Assembly: GCF_038050405.1 (NCBI RefSeq)
Contig: NZ_CP150901.1
Coordinates: forward strand, 1,612,001 to 1,676,000
DNA: 64,000 nt
From: Paraburkholderia sp. IMGN_8
GTDB lineage: Bacteria > Pseudomonadota > Gammaproteobacteria > Burkholderiales > Burkholderiaceae
Reading direction: 5' to 3'
A program made the position numbers and the translations under genes. Numbering within the stretch: the first letter of the stretch is position 1; every line of letters begins with the position of its first letter. Below are positions 53,516-64,000 of the stretch, one piece after another. Below the pieces are notes generated by a model, which saw nothing but the letters and a program-made list of their open reading frames with translations, searched no databases and was not told the DNA's origin.

Positions 53516-53521
53516 TCCGCT

Positions 53522-54601
53522 TCACGATAAACGAGGCACGTCGGCGGGCACCGCTACGCCGACGCGTGCGGCGGCCTCGCGATACAACTGCGTCTGATTG
53601 ATCTTCGCCGCAATCCCCGCGTAATCCGCGCGCCTATCGATCATTCCCCAGCGTTCGAACTGCGTGAGAAACCACGCGCCCTCGATCGCGTGCGGGTAAT
53701 TCACCGTGCCATCGTCGAAGAATCGAACCGGCAGACGTTGCGGCATCGATGTTGCAACCTCATTGCCGAGCCGCGCCGCAATCAGCGCTTCATCGATGCC
53801 GATGAATTCGGGCCGCGCGAGCCAACGCGCAATCTCCGCGCGATGTCCGGCGCCGTCGAGCCAGCGGCACGCTTCGAGCATCGTCTGCACCAGCGCGCGC
53901 GCCGCATTCGGATTGGCAGTGACGAAATCGCGCCGGCACGCCAGCACCTTCTCAGGATGATTGGGCCAAACCTCGCTCGTATAAGCGACCGTGCGGCCTA
54001 CGCCGTGAGCTTCGGCCATGGCGTTCCACGGCTCGCCGACACACAAGCCGTCGAGCTTGTCTTCGGCGAGCGCCGCGACCATTTGCGGCGGCGGAATCAC
54101 AACGCTTTCGATATCGCGCAGCGGATGCACGTCTTGCGACGCGAGCCAGTGGTACAGCCACATCGCGTGGGTGCCGGTAGGGAAGGTCTGCGCGAACACG
54201 GGTTTGCGGCCGAGCGTGGTCAATGCCTTGGGCAAGGTGCCATGTTCGGCCAACGCATCCGCGAGACGATTCGACAGCGTGATCGCCTGGCCGTTGCGAT
54301 TGAGCACCATCAGCACGGCCATATCCGTTTGCGGACCGCCCAGTCCGAGCTGCACACCGTAGACGAGACCGTAGAGCGCGTGCGCGGCGTCCAGGTCGCC
54401 GCAGAGGAGTTTGTCGCGCACGGCAGCCCATGACGGCTGGCGACATAGCTCAAGCGTCAAGCCGTGGGCGTGCCCGAATTCGAGCAGCTTCGCGGCGACG
54501 AGCGGCGCGGCATCGGACAGCGACACAAAGCCGAGCCGCAGGTGCGTTTTCTCGAGCCGCGTGGGCGTGGATGATGGGGTCAGGGGGGCGGGAGAGTTCA
54601 T
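53522..54601 (-). CDS. nasS: Nitrate/nitrite sensor NasS (NrtA-like, cytoplasmic)
   Basis: The 359-residue NrtA/CmpA-family protein lacks a signal peptide. It starts HLRLGFVSLSDAAPLVAAKL and has PSWAAVRDKLLCGDLDAAHA, AQTFPTGTHAMWLYHWLAS, a ligand region LDGLCVGEPWNAMAEAHG and WPNHPEKVLACRRDFV. NasS binds nitrate or nitrite and releases NasT. It lies 10 bases after nasT on the same strand. Confidence 0.88.
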   Translation of the reverse strand: MNSPAPLTPSSTPTRLEKTHLRLGFVSLSDAAPLVAAKLLEFGHAHGLTLELCRQPSWAAVRDKLLCGDLDAAHALYGLVYGVQLGLGGPQTDMAVLMVLNRNGQAITLSNRLADALAEHGTLPKALTTLGRKPVFAQTFPTGTHAMWLYHWLASQDVHPLRDIESVVIPPPQMVAALAEDKLDGLCVGEPWNAMAEAHGVGRTVAYTSEVWPNHPEKVLACRRDFVTANPNAARALVQTMLEACRWLDGAGHRAEIARWLARPEFIGIDEALIAARLGNEVATSMPQRLPVRFFDDGTVNYPHAIEGAWFLTQFERWGMIDRRADYAGIAAKINQTQLYREAAARVGVAVPADVPRLS

Positions 54602-54611
54602 GAGCAGCGCT

Positions 54612-55187
54612 TCATTTGAGCGAGTCTGCCGCGGCGACGATGGCGCGCGCGACCTCGGCGAGTTTGACGCCCTGGTTCATCGCGCGCTTGCGCATGTTGG
54701 CGTAGGCGGCGTGTTCGGTGATTTTCTGCTGATCCATCAGCAGGCGTTTGGCGCGGTCGATCAGCTTGCGTTCGGCGAGTTCGTTTTCGACTTGCGCGAG
54801 GCGTTCGCGCAGCTGCGATTCCTGCGCGAAACGCGCGAGCGCGACTTCGAGAATCGGCGCGAGCCGCTCCGTCTCCAGTCCTTCGACGAGATAAGCGGTG
54901 ACGCCCGCGCCGACCGCATCGCGAATCAGTTGCTGGTTCGCGTCGTGACTGAACATCAGCACGGGGCGTGGCGCGGTGGCGTTCATCACGGCGAGTTGTT
55001 CGAGCGTGTCGCGCGACGGCGATTCCGTATCGATGATGATGACATCCGGCCGTTCGCTTTCGACCACGCGATGCAGCGCTTGCGGCGTCGCGGTGCCGGC
55101 GAGCATGTCGTAGCCGAGCCGCGCGAGGGCATCGCGCAGATCGCCTATGGGCTTATCGGTATCGGTGACGAGGAGGACGCGCAGCAT
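54612..55187 (-). CDS. nasT: ANTAR-domain antiterminator NasT
   Basis: The 191-residue protein has an N-terminal receiver-like domain with D53 in VIIIDTES and a C-terminal ANTAR RNA-binding domain: LIDRAKRLLMDQQKITEHAA then YANMRKRAMNQGVKLAEVAR. NasT binds two-hairpin leaders of nitrate-assimilation genes and prevents termination. No nitrate reductase or transporter gene is in the window, so it acts elsewhere. Confidence 0.92.
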   Translation of the reverse strand: MLRVLLVTDTDKPIGDLRDALARLGYDMLAGTATPQALHRVVESERPDVIIIDTESPSRDTLEQLAVMNATAPRPVLMFSHDANQQLIRDAVGAGVTAYLVEGLETERLAPILEVALARFAQESQLRERLAQVENELAERKLIDRAKRLLMDQQKITEHAAYANMRKRAMNQGVKLAEVARAIVAAADSLK

Positions 55188-56033
55188 GAGGTGTGGCTTA
55201 TCGGATCGCCGCAGGCGTTGAGTACGCTACGGCGAAGTCGAACAACATTGTTCAACAAATTATGTGCTGAAGCGCGCAAGCGTGTGCGTCGCGGGCCAGC
55301 GAGTCGTATCGAGAGGCCAAAACAGGTATGGCTTCGTCGCGTCCAGCATCGTTGCCGGATAAAACGTTTAAGCAACGGCCGTGCCAGAAGGCGGCCGGCT
55401 GATAAAGGCGAAGGTAATCATGGCGTTGCGAGGCCGGTGTGTGGGGTCGGCTGCACCCTGACGGGGCACGGCATCGCTATGCACCGAACCGGCGCATAGC
55501 ATGAGTCGCAATACGCTGAGGGCGTACTGCAGCGTGGTAGTGGATTACACGTCAGACCATGTCGATAATTCATCCCGTACTGCTTCGATCACCGCGTCCC
55601 ACTCATGAGAGATGCATCAGGTTCGGACTTTGCGAGCATTTGAAATCCGCCGCTGCTGGAATCTTGAAGGCTTCTATTTGTTCGTCGGATAACTTACCCA
55701 GCGCGTCAGACTATCGGCGCGCCTGGTCAGGAAGAGCGGGTCGTCGAACAGGCGCGCAGAAGCGCCGCCGGAGACGATCTCGGGGCGGTATTCGGGTTGT
55801 ACCAGGAAGCGAGGAAGGGGGCGAAACATCCGCTGGCGGCGGAAAGCACCAGGCGCCGAAGCGAGGGATAAAGCAGGCAATAAAGCAAAGCGACGCCGCG
55901 GCGCGCCGCTCAGGCCCGAGTCATCGAGTCAAGCCGGAGAAGGCGCGCGAAAGGCTTCGCGAACAACTAGCTGCATCTGGGCAATCGGTCACGCAACAAT
56001 TGCTCAGAAAGCGCGGTCAGCGTGCCGCCGGCA
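55188..56033. other. Long region without a convincing gene
   Basis: A plus-strand frame (55559-56113) is very arginine/glycine-rich, overlaps infA and shows no domain. Another frame near 55700-55870 reads EERVVEQARRSAAGDDLGAV and then stops, possibly a gene fragment. No terminator or leader for nasT is evident. Confidence 0.45.
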
Positions 56034-56312
56034 TCAACGACGACGGAATTGTGTTTGCGTATTGCGGGCGCCGCCGCCACCGGAGGCGCGCTCGTCTTTG
56101 TGACGGAAATTGATCCGGCCTTTGGTCAGATCGTAAACCGACAATTCCAGCGTGACGCGGTCGCCCGCGAGAATACGGATGTGGTTCTTGCGCATGCGTC
56201 CGGACGCGTAAGCGCCAACCACGACGCCGTTGTCGAGCGTCACGCGGTAACGGCTATCCGGAAGTACTTCGTCGACGATACCGTCAAGTTCAAGCAGTTC
56301 TTCTTTCGCCAT
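56034..56312 (-). CDS. infA: Translation initiation factor IF-1, long accessory form
   Basis: The 92-residue protein begins [20 protein letters not shown] and contains the S1/OB-fold core [40 protein letters not shown] and INFRHK. It is about 20 residues longer than the standard 72-residue IF-1, with a Gly/Arg-rich tail. It stands alone, away from the ribosomal protein cluster, consistent with the second InfA common in Burkholderia. AGGAG precedes the ATG. Confidence 0.92.
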   Translation of the reverse strand: MAKEELLELDGIVDEVLPDSRYRVTLDNGVVVGAYASGRMRKNHIRILAGDRVTLELSVYDLTKGRINFRHKDERASGGGGARNTQTQFRRR

Positions 56313-56453
56313 GCATAACTCCTGGTCGATGGGATAAGTGGGTGTTGGTCGATAGGCAGAGCCGCTCGGCACAACAACATCTGATACGTATGACGGAGGG
56401 CTCAGGAGCCTCCCGCCGTGCGGCAATAGCAGCGGATGCGCTGCTATTGCCGC

Positions 56454-56735
56454 TCAAAGATCGGCGACAGACTGGCCTTCGATGCGGCCGTCGATCAACT
56501 GCTCGGCGTGCGCCATGCACGCAATGCGTGCCTTGCCCGTGCCGTCGAACGGAAACAGATACTGCAGACGGAACACACGGCCGTCTGCCGCCGGATTGGC
56601 GCCGACGCGGCAAATGCGTACCGATGCGTCGTAGCCTGCGTCCGGATTGCGGCCCGTCTGCGCGTCCGTCGGGCGGCGCGGATAGACGAGCGGGTGAATT
56701 TCGTAACCCTTGTAGGTCTTGACTGCTGAATTCAT
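56454..56735 (-). CDS. Small YKGYE-type protein, copy 2
   Basis: The 93-residue protein starts MNSAVKTYKGYEIHPLVYP and is related by its N-terminus to the 71-residue protein at 30874-31089. The middle contains ASVRICRVGANPAADGRVFR and the end MAHAEQLIDGRIEG, a likely helix. Function unknown. It lies 140 bases upstream of infA on the same strand. Confidence 0.7.
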   Translation of the reverse strand: MNSAVKTYKGYEIHPLVYPRRPTDAQTGRNPDAGYDASVRICRVGANPAADGRVFRLQYLFPFDGTGKARIACMAHAEQLIDGRIEGQSVADL

Positions 56736-56744
56736 GAAGCACAT

Positions 56745-57256
56745 GTCCTGTATTACGTGGCTGCCGTGTCACGCGTGTTACGCGCGGCACGACAGACCGG
56801 GCAGCGCAGCACCTTGGGGCGCGCCGCCATGGAAAAAGGTTGGCACAGGCCCGATGGCAAGGGCTTGAGCGCGGCCGCGCAAAATCGCGGATTCGATGGA
56901 GAAGAAACACGCTGATGTCGCGCAGACATCGGGCGTGTAAAAGCTGAACAACTCAGCTGCACAACTCGCGACGGCGAATGCATGCGGCGCATTGCCGGAG
57001 TGACGGGATCGCCGACAGGCGGCGGTCGAACAGCCGGGGATGGTGCGGAGATGCCGATTTGGACTGCCGGTGCTACGGATGCGGAATACAGCTATTCCAA
57101 TATGATGCACTAAATGGGGCTAATTGGATAGCAAAAAGTTCCGCGCATGGGCAAACCGTCCAACCGGCGGGGGTTTGGGCGAGAAAGACCGTCCGCGGGC
57201 GACGCGCCGGCGGACGCGGACGGCATGGCGTCGTGGGGGGAGAGGGCGGGCGACGT
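56745..57256. other. Intergenic region without a convincing gene
   Basis: Frames on either strand are short, arginine-rich and lack motifs. The region should contain the promoter of the 93-residue protein. I see nothing else in it. Confidence 0.5.
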
Positions 57257-57475
57257 TCAGCGGGAGGTTTCGGCGACGCGTTTTTGCAGCTCGCGCGATG
57301 CCGCGAGCGGAATGCGCGCGTCATCCCAGCCGGCCAGCCATTCGACTTCCTTCGACGTAAAAATCTGTCCGTGATTGCGCAGCGTGTATTGCAGTGAATC
57401 GATGATGTGATTGCGGATGATTTCCGGCGTGCCTTCGTCATCGAGCACGGCGCGAAACGCTTCGAGCGTAGCCAT
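57257..57475 (-). CDS. Small helical hypothetical protein
   Basis: The 72-residue protein starts MATLEAFRAVLDDEGTPEII behind a GGAG site and is predicted all-helical (IRNHIIDSLQYTLRNHGQIF; EVEWLAGWDDARIPLAASRE). The longer frame to 57772 is rejected because its leader is cysteine/arginine-rich and lacks a ribosome site. No family recognised. Confidence 0.65.
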   Translation of the reverse strand: MATLEAFRAVLDDEGTPEIIRNHIIDSLQYTLRNHGQIFTSKEVEWLAGWDDARIPLAASRELQKRVAETSR

Positions 57476-57743
57476 CTGTTGCTCCGTGAAATAGATGGTT
57501 CTTTTATCGCACGAAAAAAAATCGCTCGCCAAGCGGACAAAATTCGCCGTGTGCCGACGCACCAACATAAACGTCTGCCGCTGCGGTCGCCGCCGCTGAT
57601 CGGGGTGGCTACAATGGCGAGCTGACGTGCCAGGCTGCGCAACCTTGTTGTGCTTGCAAGGCTTGCTGGTTTCAACCCCGGCGATGCCGTATCGGCTCAC
57701 CTGAGCGGAGCGGCGCCGCATACATCCAAGACTGCGATTTCCA

Positions 57744-58388
57744 ATGGGCAAGACAAAAGTCTCTCCTGTCAAAGACCTGCTGCTGGACCGCTACGCTCCC
57801 ATTGCCGACGGCATCGCGGCGCTGTTCTATCCGTGCGCCGAAGTCGTGATTCACGACCTGCGCGACCAGACCATTGCGTATCTTGTGAACAACCTGTCGA
57901 AGCTCGAAATCGGCGGGCCGTCGGTGCTCGACGAAGTCCACTACGCGGCACGCGGCCGGACCATCGGTCCGTACGAAAAGCTCAATTGGGACGGGCGGCG
58001 CATGCGCTGCGTGAGCAACATCCTGTTCGACGACGAAGGCAAGCCGGCCGGCATGCTGTGCGTCAACTTCAATATCGCGGTGTTCGAAGACGTGCGCTCG
58101 ACCCTCGATCTGTTCATCAAGGGCGGCAATCTGACGGACGCGCCCGCGGAAGAACTGTTTCGCGACGACTGGCAAGACCGCATCAACACGTTTTTGCACG
58201 GCTGGCTGCGCGAGCGGCAAATCGGCGTTAATGCGCTTACGCGCGAACACAAGCGGGAGATCGTCGAGGCGTTGCACGCACAAGGCGCGTTTCGCGGCCG
58301 CAGTTCCGCGAACTACGTGGCCGCCGTGCTCACGATGGGGCGCGCGACTGTCTATAAGATTCTGAAACAGATGAAAGAGGGCGGCTGA
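57744..58388 (+). CDS. YheO/DauR-like PAS-domain transcriptional regulator
   Basis: The 214-residue protein has an N-terminal YheO-like PAS domain (LFYPCAEVVIHDLRDQTIAY; MRCVSNILFDDEGKPAGMLC; VNFNIAVFEDV) and a C-terminal DauR-type helix-turn-helix (LTREHKREIVEALHAQGAFR; NYVAAVLTMGRATVYKILKQ). Relatives regulate amino acid or D-arginine use. No dehydrogenase or transporter of that pathway is adjacent, so its target is unknown. Confidence 0.88.
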   Translation: MGKTKVSPVKDLLLDRYAPIADGIAALFYPCAEVVIHDLRDQTIAYLVNNLSKLEIGGPSVLDEVHYAARGRTIGPYEKLNWDGRRMRCVSNILFDDEGKPAGMLCVNFNIAVFEDVRSTLDLFIKGGNLTDAPAEELFRDDWQDRINTFLHGWLRERQIGVNALTREHKREIVEALHAQGAFRGRSSANYVAAVLTMGRATVYKILKQMKEGG

Positions 58389-58456
58389 TCGGGCGGCTAA
58401 TTGGGCGGGGTGCGCGGCCGAAAAGCGCTGCAGTTTTCAATTCAAGGAGGATTCGA

Positions 58457-58651
58457 ATGGTGCGTTACCGACACTACAAAGGCGGCATTTACGAACTGCT
58501 TTGCGAGGCCACGCTGGAGTCCGATCCGACGATCACGATGATCGTCTACAAAGCCAGCAATGGTACGATCTGGACGCGTCCGGCTTCGGTGTTTTTCGAG
58601 CTGGTCGAGTACGACGGCGACAAGGTGCCGCGCTTTGCGCCGATCAATTGA
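58457..58651 (+). CDS. DUF1653 family protein
   Basis: The 64-residue protein has the DUF1653 pattern VRYRHYKGGIYELLCEATLE, ITMIVYKASNGTIWTRPAS and VFFELVEYDG. It is a small beta-barrel of unknown function. A strong AAGGAGG precedes the ATG. It is followed 58 bases later by the YqaE-type gene. Confidence 0.88.
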   Translation: MVRYRHYKGGIYELLCEATLESDPTITMIVYKASNGTIWTRPASVFFELVEYDGDKVPRFAPIN

Positions 58652-58709
58652 CTGGCCTGCTCACGCGAATACGCGGGCGCCGGGCCGAATGAAAAAACAG
58701 GAAATCTGA

Positions 58710-58904
58710 ATGCGTCTATTGCTTGCCATCATTCTGCCGTGGTTTCAGTTCTTTACGATCGGCCGCCCGTTTGCCGGGATCATCTGCCTGATCTTGCAGA
58801 TTACGTTGATCGGCTGGATTCCGGCCGCGATCTGGTCGGTGTACGCGCTTAGCCAGTACAACACCGACAAGAAAATCGAACGCGCGATGGGCGGCCGGCA
58901 GTAA
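58710..58904 (+). CDS. YqaE/Pmp3-like small membrane protein
   Basis: The 64-residue protein has two membrane segments (LLLAIILPWFQFFTIG and IICLILQITLIGWIPAAIWS) and a polar tail, as in YqaE/Pmp3 stress-related proteolipids. The P in ILPWF and P in GWIP are typical. Function in membrane homeostasis is presumed. Confidence 0.78.
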   Translation: MRLLLAIILPWFQFFTIGRPFAGIICLILQITLIGWIPAAIWSVYALSQYNTDKKIERAMGGRQ

Positions 58905-58968
58905 GGCTTGCGGTGGCGTTCGCAGCAGCCGTGCTCGCTAGCGCCGGTGCCGGGCGTGGGACGGGTGG

Positions 58969-59277
58969 TTAGCGCGGCGGCAATTCGACCGCGTCCGGCG
59001 CTTCGATCACCACGTCGGTTTCCGCGATCGCCACGCACGGCAGGATATAGCCTTCGGTCTTTTCTTCCCGGCTGAGACCCGGCCATTCGATCGTGTAGCG
59101 CACGCGCCCCGCGGTCATTTTGCATAGGCACGTGCGGCACGTTCCGTTGCGGCACGAACGCGGCAGACGCAGGTTGACGAAACCGGCTGCTTCGAGAATC
59201 GTCAGTGAATCGGGCGCTTCGAAGGTTTGGCCGAGCGGTTCGACGCGAACGAGAGGCGGGCGGACAGGGTCGGACAT
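58969..59277 (-). CDS. Plant-type [2Fe-2S] ferredoxin
   Basis: The 102-residue ferredoxin has cysteine ligands in SCRNGTCRTCLCKM (Cx4Cx2C) and a fourth in YILPCVA, and begins with TFEAPDSLTILEAAGFVNL. It carries electrons to an unidentified oxygenase or reductase. ATG 59277 is chosen. It is downstream of the sigma-54 activator gene on the other side of a 76-base gap, same strand. Confidence 0.9.
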   Translation of the reverse strand: MSDPVRPPLVRVEPLGQTFEAPDSLTILEAAGFVNLRLPRSCRNGTCRTCLCKMTAGRVRYTIEWPGLSREEKTEGYILPCVAIAETDVVIEAPDAVELPPR

Positions 59278-59383
59278 CGTGTGGAATGGTGACGGAATGC
59301 GCCACACTTTACACGGAGCGCGCGACGCTCACCCAGTGCCCGCCGCGCGCCTATTCCATTCACACAGCATCGCCGTTGCGCTT

Positions 59384-61369
<1,986 letters not shown>

Positions 61370-61520
61370 AGCATGTCTCCGGTAATACGGACACAGCGGG
61401 TACGTTGCCCGCCGTTGTCGTTCCGCAGCGCACCATAAGCGGCGCGCCGGCCGAACATCGATATTACAGGACGAAGCAAAGACCGCGCAGCGCGGGAAAA
61501 AACCAGGGGAGCGGCGTGAA

Positions 61521-61677
61521 GAAGTACCGCTCGGCGCGCGCAGCGCGAGCAATCGGGCCTGAACCAAACGCAGACGCCAAAGCCGGCTAGTGGTTTTGTG
61601 AAGCACCGCTATGGCACGCGCAGCGCGAGCAACCGACCCTGAACAAACACAGACGCGAAAACGGCGGGCGGTTTTGT
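61521..61677. repeat. Two tandem 78-79-base units next to the dispersed repeat
   Basis: Units begin GAAGTACCGC at 61521 and GAAGCACCGC at 61600 and share GCGCAGCGCGAGCAA, CCTGAAC and GCAGACGC-type blocks, ending in GGTTTTGT. The full repeat copy begins at the third GAAG, 61678. Confidence 0.75.
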
Positions 61678-61950
61678 GAAGTACCGCTACGGCGCGCGAA
61701 GCGCCGCCGGAAGAATGACTGCCTTGTCTCCAGGGTGGAATGTGCGAGAACACAGATTCCAGATGCACCACTACCGTGACTGCGCGGGGGACCCGCTTAA
61801 AAATTAGCGGTTTTAGCCGCTTTCTTTTGCCTACATTTCTTTGCGGCCGGCGCCCCGAAGGAAGTCCACTTGGTGGACAAAGAAAAGTAGGTGCCGCCCC
61901 GCACTGGGGCAACACTAATAAACCAATAACAAATCAAGGAAAGGCCAAAA
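61678..61950. repeat. Single copy of the dispersed repeat found at 0.9-2.9 kb
   Basis: GAAGTACCGCTACGGCGCGC, the stretch GGAAGAATGACTGCCTTGTC, GACTGCGCGGGGGACCCGCT and the run ending in AATCAAGGAAAGGCC all match the right arm at 1387-2900. Here the centre of its palindrome holds an insert, CGCCCCGAAGGAAGTCCACT followed by TGGTGGAC, a hairpin also present in rhaT. There is no inverted partner in the window. Confidence 0.85.
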
Positions 61951-62220
61951 AAACAGCAGGGCTACGCCAAAAAACCTCTCGGGCTACGCCCAAAAACCAA
62001 ACAAAAAAGGAAAAACTTGCACCGCGCTACAACTCGTCTAAAGTAAATCCAATCACCTCCGCGAGGCGCGAACTACGCCAATGACGCAAAAGGAGTGATA
62101 AGCCCGCGCCACCGGCATTCGAAAAGGAGGGGAAAAAAGGCAAAAAGCGCGATTCCATCAGACTAGCGTGCGCAGCACATCCAACCCATGCGCAGCACCC
62201 GACCATTTAGGTGAACTCCC

Positions 62221-62511
62221 ATGCAGATACTATTCCCGAACGAATCCCCTGAATATTCAGGGCGCGAACTTACCTTGGCGTTCCCGGCGATGGTCGATGG
62301 AGAGAGGGTGGAGTGCATGATCACCGCCGAGGCACTTGAGGACCATTTCGGCGCCGCGTCGCCGCGTATTGAGGACATGATTGGCGCATTCGACGCGCAC
62401 CGGGCTCGCATTGAGGCGGCCACGAGGCGTTTGCTGTCGGAGACGAGAGCGCAATGCCTGATACTCCGCAGTGGCTACGTGCGTTTCTACGAAGCAAACT
62501 GGCGCAACTGA
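62221..62511 (+). CDS. DUF1488 family protein
   Basis: The 96-residue protein follows the DUF1488 pattern LTLAFPAMVDGERVECMITA, EALEDHFGAASPRIEDMIGA and a final helical part ending ANWRN. The family is common beside Burkholderia small genes and has no known function. It lies downstream of the repeat copy. Confidence 0.85.
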   Translation: MQILFPNESPEYSGRELTLAFPAMVDGERVECMITAEALEDHFGAASPRIEDMIGAFDAHRARIEAATRRLLSETRAQCLILRSGYVRFYEANWRN

Positions 62512-62824
62512 AGGAGGACGCGCTGACTGGCTGAAAGCAGGGAAGAAAGCCGCGCTAATGCAACAAACGCAACAAACGCAGACCAAGGCGCGGCGCCAGC
62601 AACAAAACTGTCAGCGGCCAGTCATGCCGCTAGCGTAGCGTTCGCGCGCTAAAGAATCAAAGAACAATCAAACCATCCGCCGCCGCGTCCGATCCTTGAT
62701 CGAGCCACGCGAGGGTCACCGCATGCCCAATCATCTGATGACAAAGCGTGCCCGACCAGAGCGGCACCCATCGATCCAGATCTAACCGAGGTTAACCGCT
62801 CTGCGCCTCAGCGCGCCGCCGCGC
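62512..62824. other. Intergenic region without a convincing gene
   Basis: It contains a short direct repeat (caacaaacg twice near 62560-62578). No T-tailed hairpin is seen for either flanking gene, and no coding signal is recognisable. Confidence 0.5.
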
Positions 62825-64000
62825 TCACTCGCTGCCGAGGTAGAAATAACGGAACAGGAAAATCGCCGCGATAACCCACACTACCAGCTTGACCTTACGC
62901 GCCTGCCCGGTCAGCAGTTTCAGCCCCGCATACGAAATAAAACCGAACGCGACGCCGTTAGCGATCGAGTAGGTGAACGGCATCAGCAGCGCGGTCAGCG
63001 CGGCCGGCACGACCTCGGTGGCGTCGTCCCACGGCAGATCGAGCATTTCGCGCAGCATCAGACACGACACATACAGCAGCGCCGGCGCCGTCGCATAGCC
63101 GGGCACCACGCTTGCCAGCGGCGCGAAAAACAGCGCCGCGAGAAACAGCACGGCGACGGTGAGCGCCGTCACGCCGGTGCGGCCGCCTGCCTGCACGCCC
63201 GACGCGCTTTCGATATACGCGGTGGTCGACGAGGTGCCGAGCATCGAGCCGGCCAGAATGGCCGTGCTGTCGGCGAGCAACGCGCGATTGAGCCGATACA
63301 TCTTGCCTTCGACCAGCAGGCCGGCGCGGTTGGCCACGCCCATCAGCGTGCCGGTCGCGTCGAACAGTTCGACGAGGAAGAACACGAGGATCACGTTCAG
63401 CACGCCGCCGGACAGTGCACCGCGAATGTCGAGCTGGAACAGCGTCGGCGCAATCGACGGCGGCGCTGAGACGATGCCGTGAAACTGATTGCCGCCGAAG
63501 AAAAAGCTCAGCACCGTCACTCCGACAATGCCGAGCAGGATCGCGCCGCGCACCCGCAGATAGTCGAGCGTGACGATCGCGAAGAAGCCGACTACGGCGA
63601 GAATCACATGCGGGTTATGCAGGTCGCCGAGCGTGACGAGCGTGGCCGGATTGCCGACCACCACGCCGGCGGACTTCAGCGAAATGATCGCCAGAAAGAG
63701 CCCGATGCCGCCGGTGATCGCAATGCGGATCGAATGCGGAATCCCGTTGACGATCACTTCACGCACGCGAATCAGCGTGACGATCATGAACAGACACCCG
63801 GAGATGAACACCGCGCCGAGCGCGGCCTGCCAGGTGAAGCCCATGCCCTTGACCACCGTGTACGCGAAGTACGCGTTCAGGCCCATGCCGGGCGCGAGCG
63901 CGATCGGATAGTTCGCGTAGAGGCCCATGATCAGCGAGGCCAGTGCGGCCACGATGCAGGTCGCGACGAACACCGCGTCTTTCGGCATGCCGGCGTCGCC
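62825..64000 (-). CDS. NCS2 purine permease, AzgA type (5' end cut by the window)
   Basis: The fragment of 391 codons lacks only about the first 40 residues; the frame runs open through the window edge (…DAGMPKDAVFVATCIV). It has 12 hydrophobic segments and the AzgA hallmarks YPIALAPGMGLNAYFAY, FFLVELFDATGTLMGV, GTSSTTAYIESASGVQAGGR and IANGVAFGFISYAGLKLLTG. It should import hypoxanthine, guanine or adenine with protons. Substrate cannot be fixed from sequence. Confidence 0.92.
   Translation of the reverse strand, partial: GDAGMPKDAVFVATCIVAALASLIMGLYANYPIALAPGMGLNAYFAYTVVKGMGFTWQAALGAVFISGCLFMIVTLIRVREVIVNGIPHSIRIAITGGIGLFLAIISLKSAGVVVGNPATLVTLGDLHNPHVILAVVGFFAIVTLDYLRVRGAILLGIVGVTVLSFFFGGNQFHGIVSAPPSIAPTLFQLDIRGALSGGVLNVILVFFLVELFDATGTLMGVANRAGLLVEGKMYRLNRALLADSTAILAGSMLGTSSTTAYIESASGVQAGGRTGVTALTVAVLFLAALFFAPLASVVPGYATAPALLYVSCLMLREMLDLPWDDATEVVPAALTALLMPFTYSIANGVAFGFISYAGLKLLTGQARKVKLVVWVIAAIFLFRYFYLGSE

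Noticed and set aside
55559..56113. A 184-codon plus-strand frame
   Set aside because: Very arginine/glycine-rich, overlaps infA antisense, no domain.
61370..61915. Upstream extension of the sigma-54 activator
   Set aside because: The frame runs through repeat DNA (tandem 78-base units), so its translation is accidental; TTG 61369 has a ribosome site.

Overview
The window looks like chromosomal DNA from a high-GC betaproteobacterium of the Burkholderia/Paraburkholderia group. The reasons are the liu operon headed by a TetR-type (LiuQ-like) regulator, the non-phosphorylative L-rhamnose cluster with a RhaSTPQ-type ABC transporter, the NasS/NasT pair, an accessory long IF-1, and dispersed hairpin-rich repeats. 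Species cannot be fixed from the sequence alone. I see no tRNA, rRNA, CRISPR array or replication origin.

Layout. (1) 0-3 kb: a DUF72 gene, then a large inverted-repeat element whose right arm was split by an IS481-family insertion. (2) 2.9-10 kb: leucine/isovalerate catabolism, with a TetR regulator divergent from liuA-liuB-liuC-liuD; four alternating hairpin repeats lie between liuA and liuB. (3) 10-15 kb: a PhnD-like binding protein and an iron-uptake unit (TonB receptor with STN domain, FecR, FecI) under a candidate Fur box. (4) 15.5-20.3 kb: a CHAD protein, a small protein, a PhoU-like protein translated from an unusual leader, and a large phospholipase D-like protein. (5) 20.5-26 kb: a chaperone-usher fimbrial operon with a decayed adhesin/usher chimera between usher and adhesin, then an integrase remnant. 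(6) 26-33.4 kb: desaturase, ferritin-like protein/amidase/CDP-diacylglycerol diphosphatase operon, FMN reductase, J-domain protein. (7) 33.9-38.7 kb: dmeR-dmeF metal efflux with visible operators, an H-NS-like protein, an MFS pseudogene, and a histone-like/ribbon-helix-helix protein. (8) 38.8-42.5 kb: a phosphatase-like protein, a Nudix protein and an arsenic operon arsR-arsI-arsC-aqpS. (9) 42.5-43.3 kb: acylphosphatase and the wreck of a two-component system. (10) 43.5-53.5 kb: L-rhamnose catabolism and uptake. (11) 53.5-62.5 kb: nasS/nasT, infA, several small proteins, a YheO-like regulator, a ferredoxin, an AcoR-type sigma-54 activator, and another copy of the dispersed repeat. (12) The right edge cuts an NCS2 purine permease.

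How the genes work together. LiuA-D take isovaleryl-CoA to 3-hydroxy-3-methylglutaryl-CoA; the last enzyme, HMG-CoA lyase, is not in the window. The rhamnose genes import L-rhamnose, equilibrate its anomers (RhaM), oxidise it to the lactone, hydrolyse that to rhamnonate, dehydrate it (RhmD), and oxidise the 2-keto-3-deoxy product; the terminal hydrolase is not in the window. The ars operon combines an organoarsenical lyase with an arsenate reductase and an aquaporin in place of a pump.

The least expected observations are four. A promoter-plus-leader module is shared at identical spacing by the PhoU-like gene and the histone-like gene 20 kb away. Tandem hairpins with compensating arm changes lie inside the liu operon. 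A chimeric fimbrial pseudogene records a deletion between two ancestral usher/adhesin units. A dispersed hairpin repeat supplies the C-terminus of the rhamnose ABC ATPase.
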